This document shows positions 12,670-25,725 of a stretch of 64,000 nucleotides of DNA, one piece after another; positions within the stretch are counted from its first letter, which is position 1; the number at the start of each line of letters is the position of its first letter. Source of the stretch: Sisyra terminalis (taxonomy: Eukaryota; Arthropoda; Insecta; Neuroptera; Sisyridae); NCBI GenBank assembly GCA_958496175.1, contig OY292278.1, positions 41,602,001-41,666,000 of the forward strand, in the 5' to 3' direction. The position numbers and the translations under genes are program-made. A model generated the notes under the pieces. That model was not told the DNA's origin. It saw only the letters and a program-made list of their open reading frames with translations, and did not search any database.

Positions 12670-13749
12670 GGGTGTCCGTTATTTCCCAAATTGATTTTTT
12701 TACAGCGATCACCCCCTGAATTTTTAGTTTAAGATATAAATAAAATATCCAATACAATTAAGCTCTTAATTTCTTGATTAAACCGTACCGGAATCATGTT
12801 ACTTTTATCATTTAAATAACATAGGATTATTTGACTTTTTACTTTTATTTTTTTTTTCTCAGAAACAAATAGATGAAAATATTTAAGATCAAACTATTCT
12901 GACGTAAAATTTAACGCTCTACAAAAAAGGTCTCTTATGAATTTTCGATTAAATCACTCCATTAAAAGTTATTCAACATTTAACTTGTGTCTAATATAAA
13001 TCTTGCAATATTTTCAACTTTTTGCTCATTTTTACTTTTTTTAATTATAAAATCATTGAAAGAGAAAAAAAATATTATCATTAGAGCGCCAGTGATTATT
13101 AGTGTTAATTTTATGGCTTGAATTGAAAATTAAACAAAAAAATCATTTTTTGACAATTAAAACAGGTGGCATAAGATCCGAATTGGCTATAGTATAGTCG
13201 TGAAATTCAATTGATCCAGGATAAATTTTCGAACTTTAATCAATATTTTGTACCTACGAAGTGAATTTCATACTAATTAATGAGACTATCGACAAAAGTT
13301 CAATTAAAATTTTAATTTTTACCATTTCACCTGACGCCGTCTATGAGAAATTTCTTAGAATTTGTAGTCAACAAATTAAATGTTGAATAAATTACAAAAT
13401 ACAAATTGAACAAATTAATTCAAGTTAAGTGTTGAATAACTTTTAATGGAGTGATTTAATCGAAAATTCATAAGAGACCTTTTTTGTAGAGCGTTAAATT
13501 TTACGTCAGAATAGTTTGATCTTAAATCTTTTCATTCATTTGTTTCTGAGAAAAAAAAAATAAAAGTAAAAAATCAAATAATCCCTTGTTACTTAAATGG
13601 TAAAAGGGGTAAAAGTATCATGATTCCGGCACGGTTTAATCAAGAAATTAAGAGCTTAATTGTATTGGATATTTTTTTTTCGAATCCCAAACTAAAAATT
13701 TAGGGGGCGATTGCTGTAAAAAAATCAATTTGGGAAATAACGGACACCC
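12670..13749. mobile_element. Foldback element FB1 with TA target duplication
   Basis: Arms of about 330 bp (12670-13000 and 13420-13749) are near-perfect inverted repeats beginning GGGTGTCCGTTATTTCCCAA, flanked by TA on both sides. The spacer of about 420 bp has no long reading frame. The motif AACGCTCTACAAAA begins about 243 bases inside the left end and is repeated in the right arm. TA duplication and the terminal repeats suggest a Tc1/mariner-superfamily non-autonomous element. It is related to the foldback at 40659-41665. Confidence 0.8.
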
Positions 13750-14762
13750 TAATGTATATTTTCTTCTGTTTTGCTAACATTTTTTGTGAGGAATCTCAAA
13801 AATAAAATAATAAAAAAAAAATTTAGTACATAAATACAGTGTATGTTTGATTTTGTTATACGAGGAAATCCCATCATAGTTATTAAACGTTCTTGCGAAT
13901 AAGTATTTGATGTTATACGGTATAGTGTAGTATTAACTTATTTACGCTCTATATTTAGTGTAAATCTATAGTTAAAATGGGGTCCTTTAATGGGTATTTT
14001 TACTAGTTGGAACGCATCTATCATTTCCCAATAGAATCTTATAGTAATAACGGTTTCGTTTAACGGATTTTCGATTTACGGACGGTTTATGAGGAACTCA
14101 TCCTGTTCGTAAAGCGGGGGATTACTCTATGATGAAGATTAGATTACGCTATGATAAAATCGTTCATTATCCATCGTTCACGAAGAACGATGTGTAAAAC
14201 ATCGTCATTGTTTATGAACGATATATCAATGTATCATTTGCTTCCTTATGGAATTGAACCGGTTTATCATATTCTATAGTAAATGCCGATTCATAAAATT
14301 ATAAAATTTTAAAAGTCCTATACTGTTATTAATTAACGACCGTGTCGTAAAGTTTACATACAGCACAATAATCAAATTTTATAGTAAATATCTTAAGTTT
14401 GATTGATTGTTGTACTTGACTATTGCAACAGTTGTTATATGCCATATATGCAACCCTTTTAACGTTACTGTACTGATTTGCTTACAATATGGCACTGTTA
14501 AACCACTTTTTATCGTTGATAACATTGATATTGCTAGTAATATTAGCGGTGGCAACTCTTGTGAATTTGTGCCCTTTGTGCCAATAAGACTTTAACTTTT
14601 AACTATGATATTTATGAATTCAAAATTTGAAATCTGATAATATGGCGGTAATGGAGTCTGATTTGATTTGAATAGTAAATTACTTCTCTTACCACTAGAG
14701 GGCAGTAGTATAATGTGTCAAATCAATCGACAATAGTATTAAAATAAAATTTAAAACCGGCG
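13750..14762. other. Intergenic DNA upstream of PIG-T with a transposon end
   Basis: About 14040-14130 contains CGTTTAACGGATTTTCGATTTACGG and GTTCGTAAAGCGGGGGATTA-like segments. These resemble the ends of Tigger/pogo elements, so this is probably a remnant. The last 100 bases before 14763 would hold the PIG-T promoter; no core motif is claimed. Confidence 0.35.
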
Positions 14763-16538
14763 ATGTTTTTTAAAATAATATTGCTTTTTGCGGTATTCAA
14801 TGTGTGTTTTGGAATAAATGATCGTTTCGATGAAGAATTAGTTATTACTCCGTTACCCAGTGGCCACGTTTACACATACTTTCAATTCACAACACGATGG
14901 GAGGCCGACTTATCAGAAGGTAATTTATCGTCTAATCTTACAAATAATTTTTAATAAGTCCTCCCCCAAATTGTAGCACATCACTGCCACTTATTTCCTC
15001 ATGCGGTCGCTGAAATTCTCCACAAATTAGAAGTGCAAGAATTGCACATTTCCATGACACAGGGCTTGTGGCGGCACGAACATTGGGGTTATCCGATCAT
15101 CGACGCTCCTCCAGGTGCCGAAATTTGGGCGTGGTTCAACAAAAATGCGTCCGATCGAATCGACGACAATTGGAAACGTCTCACCAATGCACTCTCCGGA
15201 CTATTGTGCACATCGTTCAATTTTATCGACAAAACCAACACAGTGGCTCCCGAATTTTCTTTTCGTCCCGAAGGAGTCGTCGACCTAAACGAATTTAACT
15301 CATCAAACATCCGCTTCGCGGCCCTTCCACGTGAAGTGGTCTGCACCGAAAATCTAACTCCATGGCTCAAGCTTTTGCCATGCAACTCAAAAAAAGGCTT
15401 CGCCTCTCTATTAAATGCAGCCAATATATACAACACTAGGTATCACTCTTTAGGACTTGTAGTACGTCCGATTTGTACAGATAAAACTTGCAAAAGAATA
15501 TCCTTGGAAAATCGGCAAACGGTTAGTCTAGTGTACGATCCTTTGCTTTTAACAGCAAAACGAGATTGGTCGTTCCGATATTTATTTGGTCAAGGATTGA
15601 TAAATCTTTGTACTTTAGCAAAATCGACCAAAGTATATGTAGACTTAACTCATAATTTTACTAATACGTATAAATTGAGTCCCAAACCATATGATTATAT
15701 TAAATCAACGCGAGGAGGATTGACACGAACTTATGGCGTTTATGATTTAGTTAAAAATAAACCGGAAGGACCGTTCAGTATTGCATCGAAATTGATTGAT
15801 GATCCAGTGATCATTCCGAATATGCCACCACCGATACATGCTAATAGATATTTGACGGGATACGGTCAGGAATATGGAGGACTAACGACGAGAATCCACA
15901 ACAATCAATGGAGTCATTTGAAAATTGTTTTACTCGAACATATCCCTTGGTTTGTAGAGTTATATTTGCATACTTTACATATTCAGTGTTCCAATGGTCA
16001 AACTTTGAAACCTGAACTTATTCAGTACGTTCCTGGAATTGCTCGAGAACGTCCATACTATCTGGAATTAGCTCTTAAACTGCCACCTCGATCAATTACC
16101 ACTGTATCAATTAGTTTGAACTACAACTTCTTAAAATGGCAAGAATATCCACCCGATGCAAATCATGGATTTTATATGAGTGCAGCAACCATTTCTACAA
16201 TGTTACCATTAGCAAAAAATTATTCCGGCTTAAATCTTCAAGACGCCCGCAGCTTAGTAGCCGATAGTTTCAACATATCGACCAAAGAGTACCCACTACG
16301 CATCTATACGGAAATAATTCTCGTGACTCTTCCAACTCCGGATTTCAGTATGCCATATAACGTTGTATGTTTGGCATGCACCGTTGTGGCTTTGGCTTTT
16401 GGACCATTACACAACATCACAACGAAAAGACTGCAAAAGAAAGCTACCCACAAGGAGAAGAAGAGCTTAAAGGAAAAAGTGAAGGAAAAATTTAATAAAC
16501 TATTCGGTAAAAAGCAGGAAATTCCCAAAGAAAATTAA
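14763..16538 (+). CDS. PIG-T: PIG-T, GPI transamidase subunit
   Basis: Two exons, 14763-14919 and 14977-16538, join to 572 residues; human PIG-T is of similar size. Residues 1-17 form a signal peptide (MFFKIILLFAVFNVCFG). The luminal domain shows family segments: ELHISMTQGLWRHEHWGYP, SGLLCTSFNFID, LPREVVCTENLTPW, and near the C-terminus LPTPDFSMPYNVVCLACTVV. The last of these enters the single membrane span, followed by a lysine-rich cytosolic tail. PIG-T holds the GPI transamidase complex together in the ER membrane, where GPI anchors are attached to proteins. The Cys in LCTSFNFID lies where the family Cys forms a disulphide with the catalytic subunit PIG-K. The tail is longer and more basic than I expect for the family. 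The gene runs tail-to-tail with the TEP gene, 268 bp apart. Identity is very confident. Confidence 0.95.
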
Positions 16539-16806
16539 ACCTATAGAACATGTAGTGTAAATTTATTTATTTAAAAATACGTTTTTTTTTTAATATAAAA
16601 ATCTACATTTAAGTTTTTATTTTTTTGATTAAATTTATTATTGAAATATTCAAAAACGTTGACTTGCAAGTCATTTTCGAAATGTTCTAAAATGAAATAT
16701 GAGAGATAAGAGAAAATTATTGTGACTAGCGCAAAGTTTCCTTCCGTATTATCCTATTTGTTATCAAAACATTGTTTTTTTTTCTTTTCGTAATTTTGTA
16801 TTTGTT

Positions 16807-19800
16807 TTAAATTAAGTGTGTTAGGAGTAAGACAGCAAGTAGGGCTGCCGGTATGTGGATGGTTGCGGCACCGTCTTTATTGTCTTTGGAGTCGGACGAA
16901 CGTTGTGTATCGGCATTTGTTGAATAAATATTTCCACAGTCTTCATTTTCGCAAATGTCCCGAAGAGTTGCCATTCGTGGCTCATAGAATACTCGAGCAC
17001 GACGTGCTGGAAAAATTAAAATGAAAAAAATAATTTTCAAACACTTACAAGGGTTAATAAATTTAAAATCGCCCAATTTTAATAAAAATTGTTATATTTA
17101 ACATTGGTAGAATGATGTTTAATCATTATAATTATTCATTTACTAATCAAATATTACAGCTCTAAAATAACAATGAGTAGAAATGGCAATACGTAACAGT
17201 TAAAATTTTTAACTTATCTATATATTTATGCTACTAGAAAGAAGAACTAACACGAATTTCCCTCCAAAGACCTTACGTAGACCTCGCATAACAAATCTTT
17301 ACTTCACATGATATGTTTCAAGTACTATCGGGAAAGTATAACTGGAGTTTAATATTTTAATATATATTAGGGCATATTTTTGATGGCATCTTATTCCTAC
17401 ACTGGTAAACATTCTTCAAATTTGTAAATAAGTTTAAACTTCATTTACTGTATTTCAGCTGAAGAAATATATGTGGTGTTCATCATATTTGTGATAGCAG
17501 GTTAAGGCCCTCCACGCACTGCTAGGGGGACACTGCAATTAGCCCAAGAGTAGATCGAAGATCACAGTAGAGATCGATTTGCCGGCCGGATAAAGCAACA
17601 ACAATATTTCGGGTTTTTCTAACAAATGGGTAATAAATTTCCATCTTCTGAGTAAAATCAATTAAAATATTAAACCAATTCACTTGCTTTGTCCGGTTGG
17701 CAAATCGATATCTACTGTGATCTTCGATCCACTCTTGGGCTAATTGCAATGTCCCCCTAGCAGTGCGTGGGGGGCCTTAACCTGCCATCACAAATATGGT
17801 GAACACCACATATATTTCTTTAGCTGAAATTCAGTAAAGGATGTTTACCAATGAAAGAATAAGATACCAACGAAAATATGCCCATTTAAGTAATGTCTGA
17901 CCGAACTTTCGGTTTCGGCTGTCGCCAAGCCGAAACTACAACCGAAATTGAATTCGTACGATAAAAATATTAAAAAATTATTATTTTCCACTTATTATTT
18001 GATTCTTCATTTATCAATACTGGTAACTATCAGTTCATTATTTTTTTTTTAATATTAACTTTAATATTTTTTTCCCGTTCGAAAGAAAACTGATAAAAGT
18101 TTAGAAGAAATTACTTTGTTTTTAAGATATAAGAAAGAGTACTTCCTATTTTGTGTACCTAAACATATTAGGTAATAAGTAATTTTGTTTTGTAATTTTT
18201 ATTTTATGTTATTCGTAACTTATATTATAATGAAATATTAGGTGCATTTCTTTCAAATCAATCCCTTACTTCAGCATAAATAATTTATTTTAAGTCTACT
18301 GGTAGCCGAGTGGTCTAAATGACCGCTCCAAAACCGGTAGGTAATGGGTTCGATCCTCGTATCGGGCAAATTTTCAATATTTCTCGATATCGGATTTAAT
18401 TAACCCTAGAGTCGCTAAAGGACCTTAGTAGTTATAAAACCACGGTAAATAACAATTTTAAAAAAAATATTTGAAATAAGAAATGATAATAATATGTTAC
18501 GTTTATGATTAGCTCAAATATTAGGGACTAAATGATTAATGAATACCTATAGAATTTAAAAGGAAAGAGTGACTAATTATGATTTTTTTTTTCTTCAAAA
18601 ACATGAACGCATATAGAAGTTTCGGCTTCAACCGAAACTGAGATTGATTCCGAAATTCGGTTTCGGTCGGACACTACCTATAATTTATAATCAAATTAAA
18701 TGCTTTAATTGTTATTTCCAAAAGCCCAAACTTTGATCAAACTCTAATCAAATTTAAAGAACTGTTGTTATTACTACTCATTTTATTATTTTAAACCAGA
18801 AATATTTTATTAGTTATTGAATGGAAAGATTTAAACATCATTCTACTATTACTTTGGATATAGTTAAGTCTCAATCAAAGTTCTTTATAAGATATTTCTA
18901 TATGCATAAATTTCTGGGAAATTTTTACTAATTTTTATTCAATCCTTTTTAGGTATTAACTTGAGAAAATTAACGTTTTTTGGTTTTTAACCGTTTTTGT
19001 AAGGCTCAAAAAAGAAAAGGAGTGTCTTCTTTGGACTAAAACTTATACTACCGATTGTTATAACGGTATTCAACCCAAAAACAGAAAATCAATAGTGAGT
19101 ATTCCTTCATAAAATTTTACTCTTCTTAAAAAGTAACAATTTTACGATTTTTTCGAAATTTTTGTAAAAGAAAATTAACTAATTTTCTTTCATGGTAGGA
19201 AAATTAAAAGTATGTTTACATAAAGTTCATTATATGCTAAACGCATTGGTTTTTGAATCATTCTGATATCTATAAAAAGAGCTTGGCAATTAAATTTTCC
19301 GGAGACCATCTTTTACATTAAAATGTTCCCAACCGCCATTTTTAAATGGCTGCCAGGATAAAATTATATCTTATAATTTTTTTTCAAACAGCTTTTTGTG
19401 ACTATCTAACTATAAGGAACTCGTAATTAAAGAATCACGAAAATAAAAAACAGTTAAGCAACAATCCTGGGCAATTTTAAACGGATTGACCCACAAGCCA
19501 AATTAATAAGTCTTGAAATCTTTTCCCAAATTGTTTAAAATAAAAAAAAATGGATTTTCTTTTACAAACCTGTATCGTAATAATCATAAACATTAACAGG
19601 CACGGGAGCTTGTCGTGCAACTTTATGCGTCCTAAATGCCGAAACGGTCGGACAATATTCCTGTTTTCGATGCATATGATCGAAATATAACACAACTTGA
19701 GTATTTCCCTCGCGAGTTTCCACTCGTTTAACATGGGGCGAAGCCCTCAAACTTGGTAAAGCATCCGAATCAACCGTAAATCCTGACGGCAACGAAACCT

Positions 19801-22800
19801 CCATTACAGCCATATTGCTTTGCGAATCTTGCGTATCATTAGGATTTCCCACAAATCTAAAAAGCGCAAATAAAAATAAACCCAAAACATTTAAAGTAGC
19901 CAAATATCTTACCCAGAACATATCGATAGTTGCAAGTGATTATTGTTGGAATTTCGATCGACTTGTGGATCCAAAGTAAACATAGGCCACGCACCGGTTA
20001 CATTAACATTGAATTTATAGGCAACTTGAATTACAGCAAAACCATTTCCTTCTGCCGTTATATTTATAATGCGTGTCCTTTTCGGAAGCTAAAACCCCAA
20101 ATTAGATATCCATTTAAATTACAGTGGGAATATAAAACAAAATACCTCATATTTTTGAAGAACCATAAAATTATTAGGATTTATAGATATCTCTCCGAAT
20201 GTTCCTGGTTTGTATTCATATTTGATACGAATTTGGGTTTGTGATCCGCCTTGGGAAATGCTTTCACCTAATTCAGCCAAAGCTTGCAGACCTACAACTG
20301 TGTCTTGGGTGGAGGAAAATCCTCCGTTTTGATTTCTTTGAGTAACCAACCATCGTAGAATTGGTAAACAGTCTTCAACTAATCCTCGTTGTAAAAGTGC
20401 CAACATTGCGTAGGAAGTAATTTCGATGTTGATGGAATTTGGCATGGCACGCCATGGGTTATTTCTTTCGGAAACCGAAACATTTTGTTGCCACCATTTC
20501 ATGTCTGACGTACGATTTGCTAGGGTTTCCAGTAAATTAAGAGCACTATTTCTAGCTGGATGACTTACTAATTGTAGGGCATACGCTGTAATAGCACACG
20601 CATATATATCATCTTCTTGTAAATTTCTTACGATATAATCCACTGCTTTATCTATTGCGTTGGAATATTTCGCTCGATATCGACTTCCCGCTTCCAGGAA
20701 GGTTACTAAAGTGTACGCGGTTAGAGCCAAACCTTTGGAAGCTCCTCCTTGCATTTCCTGGTGGCTAACTTTTCCAACTTCTGGAAAGCTCCCGTTAGGT
20801 GCTTGATTATTTGCGATCCAATTTAGAGCCTCCTCTATTATGGTTTCGTCTACATGGATATAAGCGGCAGCTTTTCGTAAAGATCTTGCGACAAAAGCGG
20901 TAAGCCAAACACTGCCTTTCGGATCGGATGTTCCAAAAGCACTAAACGAACCATCAGGATGTCTATAGGTCAACTCTTGTTGGTAACCGACCTCCATGTA
21001 TTTGACCGCTTTGTTTTGTATAGCAGGAGTTAGTTGTTTTGTGTTTTTTAAATAGTCGAGAACCAAAATGTTTGGTACCAAATTCAGCATGTTTTGTTCG
21101 CCACATCCGTGTGGTATTCGAATCAAACTATCCAAATTTGGAATGGTTGGTCCAAGAATGTCACCAGCTGCTGATATTTCTATATATTCGGAACCAGAAA
21201 CCACGTTTTTCGGGATGTCGAGAGTTAAGTTGGATTTGAAGCTTTTGTTTTGTCGTAGATCGACGAAAACTGCTTTGTTCATGTATTGAGTTTCGCCTTC
21301 CGCCTAAAATTTGATGATTTTTTGAATAATAAAACATTGTCTTGGGAAATCTTTAACACTAAGTTTTGAAACATTTCACCATAAATTTTAAATAACGATT
21401 CAAAAGCGGAAAAAATTTGGGTATGGTGCATTACTAAAGATAGCAGATATCTAACAAATCTATACATGAATCAATATGTTGGCCAAATATTTGTGAAGTA
21501 ACATTGGATCCATCCCAATCATCCCAATGTAAACCACCATTTTGCCAATACCTCATCCATAGTCCTTTAATCCATGGATCAATACATCAATGTTCCCCTT
21601 TAACATGAGAATCATACATATTGATTCAGTTCCCTAAAGTTAACCCCCTATTTTTAAATATGGTCTTTTTTTCCTTGGGATTAATGTATTTTCATAGATC
21701 TTCGTTTGTTCGTATAAGATCTACATTTGTTCATTGTAGAATTGTAATTTTTAAGAAAAAGCCAACAATAGAAAAAAATTATTTGCATGAAAATAAGTAC
21801 CCCATTACATGTAATATAAGGATACCGGTAAGCCTACTAGTGGTCGAGTGGTCTAGGTGACCGCTCCAAAACCGGTAGGTAATGGGTTCGATCCTCGTAT
21901 CGAGCAAATTTTCAATATTTCTCGATAACGGATTTAATTAACCCTAGAGTCGCTAAAAACCTTAGTAGTTATAAAGTTATTTTTTTTATTGGGTTTTTCT
22001 TAAAAAAATACAACAATTCAAGGACGAAAACTATAGGAAGACCAACTTTAGGGAGCTTATTGATTCATATGTACAAGGTACCTAATATTGATTCGGTAAT
22101 GACTAATGAAAACTTAAAAAATATGATTACCAATACAAGAAGTTTTCGATGAACTGTATCACCAGCGACGGAACTAGTGGCTGTTACTTTAACAGTAACG
22201 TATCCCAGATTCTTTGGAATGACCATAAAAGAGATTCCTGCTCCTCCATTTTTGGGTACCTTTAACTTTTTCTTTCGATACAACTCAATTTTTGGTGGTA
22301 AAGGTTCAGAAACTTCATTAGTAATCACTGCGAACTCGAAATCTTGTTCCGTATTATCAAATGTGACTTCTGTACTGACATCCACATCCAAATAATTGTG
22401 GACCACAATTGAAATGGCAACTATTTCCCCCCGTCGTACTGCATACGGTAAATCTAAGGATACAAAAAACGGTTGAAAGACCCGTAACTTTCGTGGCATC
22501 CGTGTCAATCCCAATCCCCAAACAGGATCAACCGAAAACGCTGTAATGATCCACGATGTGATCGTATCCGGAACAGTTCGCCTTAATGAGGTCTTCCCTT
22601 CAAATCTATAAGAAAACAAATCAAGTTAGCACCCCAGAAAAAGTTCGTCTTGGCTTTCTTGGCCTACCCGGAGGACATGTTGGAAAACAACCAAGTGGGT
22701 TCTGGGGGTAGGTTATCTGATAAAAATACACGTGGCTGATTCCATAAAAGTCGAGGACGCGGAATTCGACTGAAGGCATACGGGCCGGCCAGAGGAGGAC

Positions 22801-25725
22801 GCGTAGCACCCACGAGGGCTACGGCCGGCCCTCGATCCGGCTTCGTGGTCACCATACCTCCTCCACCCGACCGACCCACAGCCGCCACTGTAAACGCAAT
22901 TGTTGCGGAATTACAAATTTCCATTTCAGTAAATTAATCAGTTAAGTTGACAATTAGACAAAGTGAGATTGGAGTTATAGTTTTTAGCTACGACAAGGCA
23001 TAATTAAATGAAGTTCGCTTATAACGACCACTCTTCCAAAGCTTCAGCATAAAAGCTTTTAAATTGTTCATCCAGATATCCCCTGACATCTTAACTACCC
23101 TAATTACTAATGGAATAACTAACTTAAATATTAGGATCCATATTTCTTTTACAAAATCGGTTACTACGGTTACTAAAAAAATATCTGGAATACTAAGTCA
23201 AGTATCCAGAAGATAATTGATTCAAATCTAGAATGGTTGGTGGATCGTTTTAAGCGAATTCAATAGTATTAATGATTGAATTAATTACCCCGAGTCCAAT
23301 GCATCCCAGAGCCAAGTTTCTAGGAAGCTTTTACGAATGCGATGAGGAACAGAGTCGGCATCGCCCGGAGGCAACACTTCATTTGTTAATGTCATTATGT
23401 CGTCCAATGCGTTAGATCGATAATACACTGTAAATTATGGGCGTTAGTACCAAAAAATTAGAATGCGAAGCTTTTAGACTAGTGCAACATTAACAGGATA
23501 AATTTCTACAAGGATCTAAACAACTTACGCAACGGATGCATTTCAACCACTTCACTGTTAGTTAAAATCACAGCACCGGCATCCTGGAAGTATAAACTTG
23601 GTTTATACAATAACCAACACAAAATTCAATTTTACAAACATTAAATGCATCATATGCGGTCCCGGAACCAGGACGCCAAGACAATGGAGCTGGTTCTCCT
23701 TCGGAATTATGATAGGGTGATTCATGTCCTCCATCGTAGGATCTCAATTCTTTTTCTATGTCATTCCAACTTAAATCATTTCCACTTCGTAGGGCCAAGA
23801 CACTTTGATCAATTCCCAACAATCCAATGTATGAGTTCGGCTTAGTTTTAATAGTAATTTCTACGTCTTTTCCTGGAGCAGTTTGTTCAACACTTGTCGC
23901 TAATTCCACCTAAAAATTAAAATTAGTCTTTTCGTAGGAAATTTTTCTTGAGAATCTTACAAAGTTTTGTAAAGCTCCATCGATATCAAAATCTAAAGCA
24001 TCGGCAAGTAATTCCCCTGAATCGGATACCAGATGAACTATAACATGCGCTGTTGGAGTCATTGAAGGAGTAACCGGAAACCGGATTATTGTTGATTTGG
24101 TTCCGGTTCCTCGAGCTACATTTGCGGCTAAAATATCGCCGCGACCTAAAACTTCGTAAGCCACATGGCTTATGGAGGCGGTGCAATCGACCCGAATTTC
24201 TACGTCGGAATTAATTTTCGGTTGTTTTGTTAGGAGGGTGGTTTGGATGTAGACTCCGGAAGGAGATGAGGCGGACATTACGGCCGAAAACCATTCTTTG
24301 AGACCTTCATATTGTGCCTCGATTCCCAACACGGTTTTGTTGTAGGGAGTTGGGAATGTTAATGTGGCCATTCCGTTAATGTCCAATTTGTGTTCGCTAA
24401 CGTTATATGCATCGCTATCGTAAGTGAATCCGTGTCGGATTGTTACGCTTCCTTGAGCCGGAGTTCCGTCATGTTTCGACACGTAAATTTGGGCAGAGTA
24501 ATCGATTCCAGGCTTGAAGTATTCAGATGATTTGAACAGTTGTAGACGATACGGATACTTATGAACGATAATTCGAGTTGAACCGTTTTGACGGCGTCCC
24601 GTTAAAGCTTCCTCGACAACGGCTTCGATAACCACCGGTCGTTCGTATTCGTCACCTAATTTCAATTCTTCGGCTACGTCAATTTCCACGGTTGCCTCAC
24701 CATCGATTGGCAAGACATGCCGTACTGGCGATTGGAAAATTGGTTGGATTACTCCTGAATAGATTACGGGAAAAGCGGAAACGGTAACGGTTCCCTTGAC
24801 TCGTCTATCGTAGGTGTACCGGGCATGTATGGTTATCGGAATTTTTCCTTGAGAAAATGTTGCATGTTTTTGGGTGTCGACTTTGACTTCGAATTTGGGA
24901 AGGACATATTCGGCGACGTGGAAACTTTTTGTGAAAGTTTGGTTTAGGACGACGACCGTTATGTTCCAGTCACCCAAAACGGGTGATTCGCTTAGTTGTA
25001 ATTCCCCTGTGAAAACACCTTTGGAAGTCAAGGCTCGGGGCCATTGTTTGACTCGATTTCCTGCTCCATCCTGTAATTGAAAAACCGAATAAAATAATGA
25101 GAATGGTGGGAATGGGAAATTTATTTACTGTAATCCGAACGTCGATTGCTCCGGTTACTCCGGGACGGAGAAGTTTATCCAAAACTACACTTCTAAATCG
25201 GATTAAATCGCCTGGTTTATAGATAGCTTTGTCGGTTTGAATGAAAACTGAATAGCTTTTCGCCACGTATTCCAGTTGGATACTTTGCCGGAAAATTGTC
25301 GCGTCTAAAGTTTGGGCGGTTAAATTGTAAGTTCCTGGTTCTAATTCGCCGATTTCCAATTTAACGATTCGAGTTCCGAATGGTTCTACGGTTGTAGTTT
25401 GCGAGGTGACGAAAATTCCGCCGGAATCCTGAGGACCCTCGATGGATACTCGAACGGTGCTCGAAGTGGTAGCGGCGGGACGTCCACGAAATTCGTTAAT
25501 ATTCGGTTGCATCGATACTGCTACATGATAGGCACTGTTTGGCCGCAATGTCTTTGATCCAACTACCATTAAATAGCTAAAAGACAACAAAAAAGTTGGC
25601 AAATTTGCGAATTGTTTATAGAGTTTGGTGGATTATTACGTCGGATCGGTTGTGGCTGAATAAGTGGAGTAAATGTTGGCCGCAAGACATGAAAACAAGA
25701 TGAAGACCGTTAAAGTGGCCTCCAT
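16807..25725 (-). CDS. Thioester-containing protein, CD109-like, GPI-anchor type
   Basis: Eleven coding exons per transcript join in frame: 25725-25640, 25576-25129, 25070-23961, 23909-23640, 23583-23529, one of two alternatives (23427-23289 or 22887-22668), 22605-22131, 21303-20146, 20088-19913, 19856-19570 and 17006-16807. The product is 1467 or 1494 residues. There is an N-terminal signal peptide (FILFSCLAANIYSTYSA). Macroglobulin domains follow (KAIYKPGDLIRFR and RVKQWPRALTSKG are typical segments), then the bait-like variable region and the thioester GCGEQNM (Cys about 928). SHQEMQGG about 114 residues later supplies the His that in C3-type proteins directs the thioester to hydroxyl groups. 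A receptor-binding domain ends at VYDYYDTARRARVFY. The last exon adds a Ser/Asp-rich spacer and a hydrophobic end (AALLAVLLLTHLI) typical of a GPI signal. Family role: covalent opsonin or protease-trapping surface protein. Whether it is Tep- or CD109-orthologous needs a tree. Confidence 0.93.
17367..17887. mobile_element. Foldback element FB3 in the last TEP intron
   Basis: Inverted arms of about 230 bp run inward from GGGCATATTTTTGATGGCAT on the left and its near-complement on the right (ACGAAAATATGCCC). They include TTGCAATTAGCCCAAGAGT and CACGCACTGCTAGGGGGACA. The arms differ by scattered substitutions. The central 100 bases are unpaired. It has no coding capacity. Target-site duplication is unclear. 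Confidence 0.75.
18294..18455 (+). mobile_element. tRNA-derived SINE, copy 1
   Basis: The tRNA-like head has box A TGGTAGCCGAGTGGTC and box B GGGTTCGATCC. The conserved body includes CAAATTTTCAATATTTCTCG, AACCCTAGAGTCGCTAAA and CTTAGTAGTTATAAA. The head resembles a tRNA with a long variable arm (Leu or Ser type). Close relatives lie at 21830-21980, 27712-27874 and 57573-57850. Located in the last TEP intron. Confidence 0.8.
21830..21980 (+). mobile_element. tRNA-derived SINE, copy 2
   Basis: It matches copy 1 through head and body, including CCGCTCCAAAACCGGTAGGT, box B GGGTTCGATCC and AACCCTAGAGTCGCTAAA. Box A is slightly altered (GTGGTCGAGTGGTC). It lies in the TEP intron just downstream, in transcript order, of the shared 22131-22605 exon. 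Confidence 0.8.
22668..22887 (-). CDS. TEP alternative bait-region exon A (GC-rich)
   Basis: A 220-base exon with the same TTTACAG acceptor and a GTAGGC donor, in the same phases as exon B. It encodes a Gly/Pro/Arg-rich stretch (VGRSGGGGMVTTKPDRGPAV...) and ends LPPEPTWLFSNMSSG, matching the WL-x-x-x-x-SG end of exon B. It is strikingly GC-rich for this window. Being 81 bases longer, it changes the bait-like loop by 27 residues. It could also be a cryptic exon. The identical phases at both ends and the matching C-terminal motif argue otherwise. Confidence 0.7.
23289..23427 (-). CDS. TEP alternative bait-region exon B
   Basis: A 139-base exon with TTTACAG acceptor and GTAATT donor. It completes one codon, adds 45 codons and leaves two bases (GG). 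It reads through TNEVLPPGDADSVPHRI to RKSFLETWLWDALDSG, the conserved (R)xxFPETWxW-type end of the TEP variable region. It joins FEGKTSLRRTVPDT in the next shared exon. This is the more canonical of the two variants. Confidence 0.8.

Noticed and set aside
15089..15436. 115-codon antisense frame over PIG-T
   Set aside because: Shadow of the PIG-T coding exon; no independent signals.
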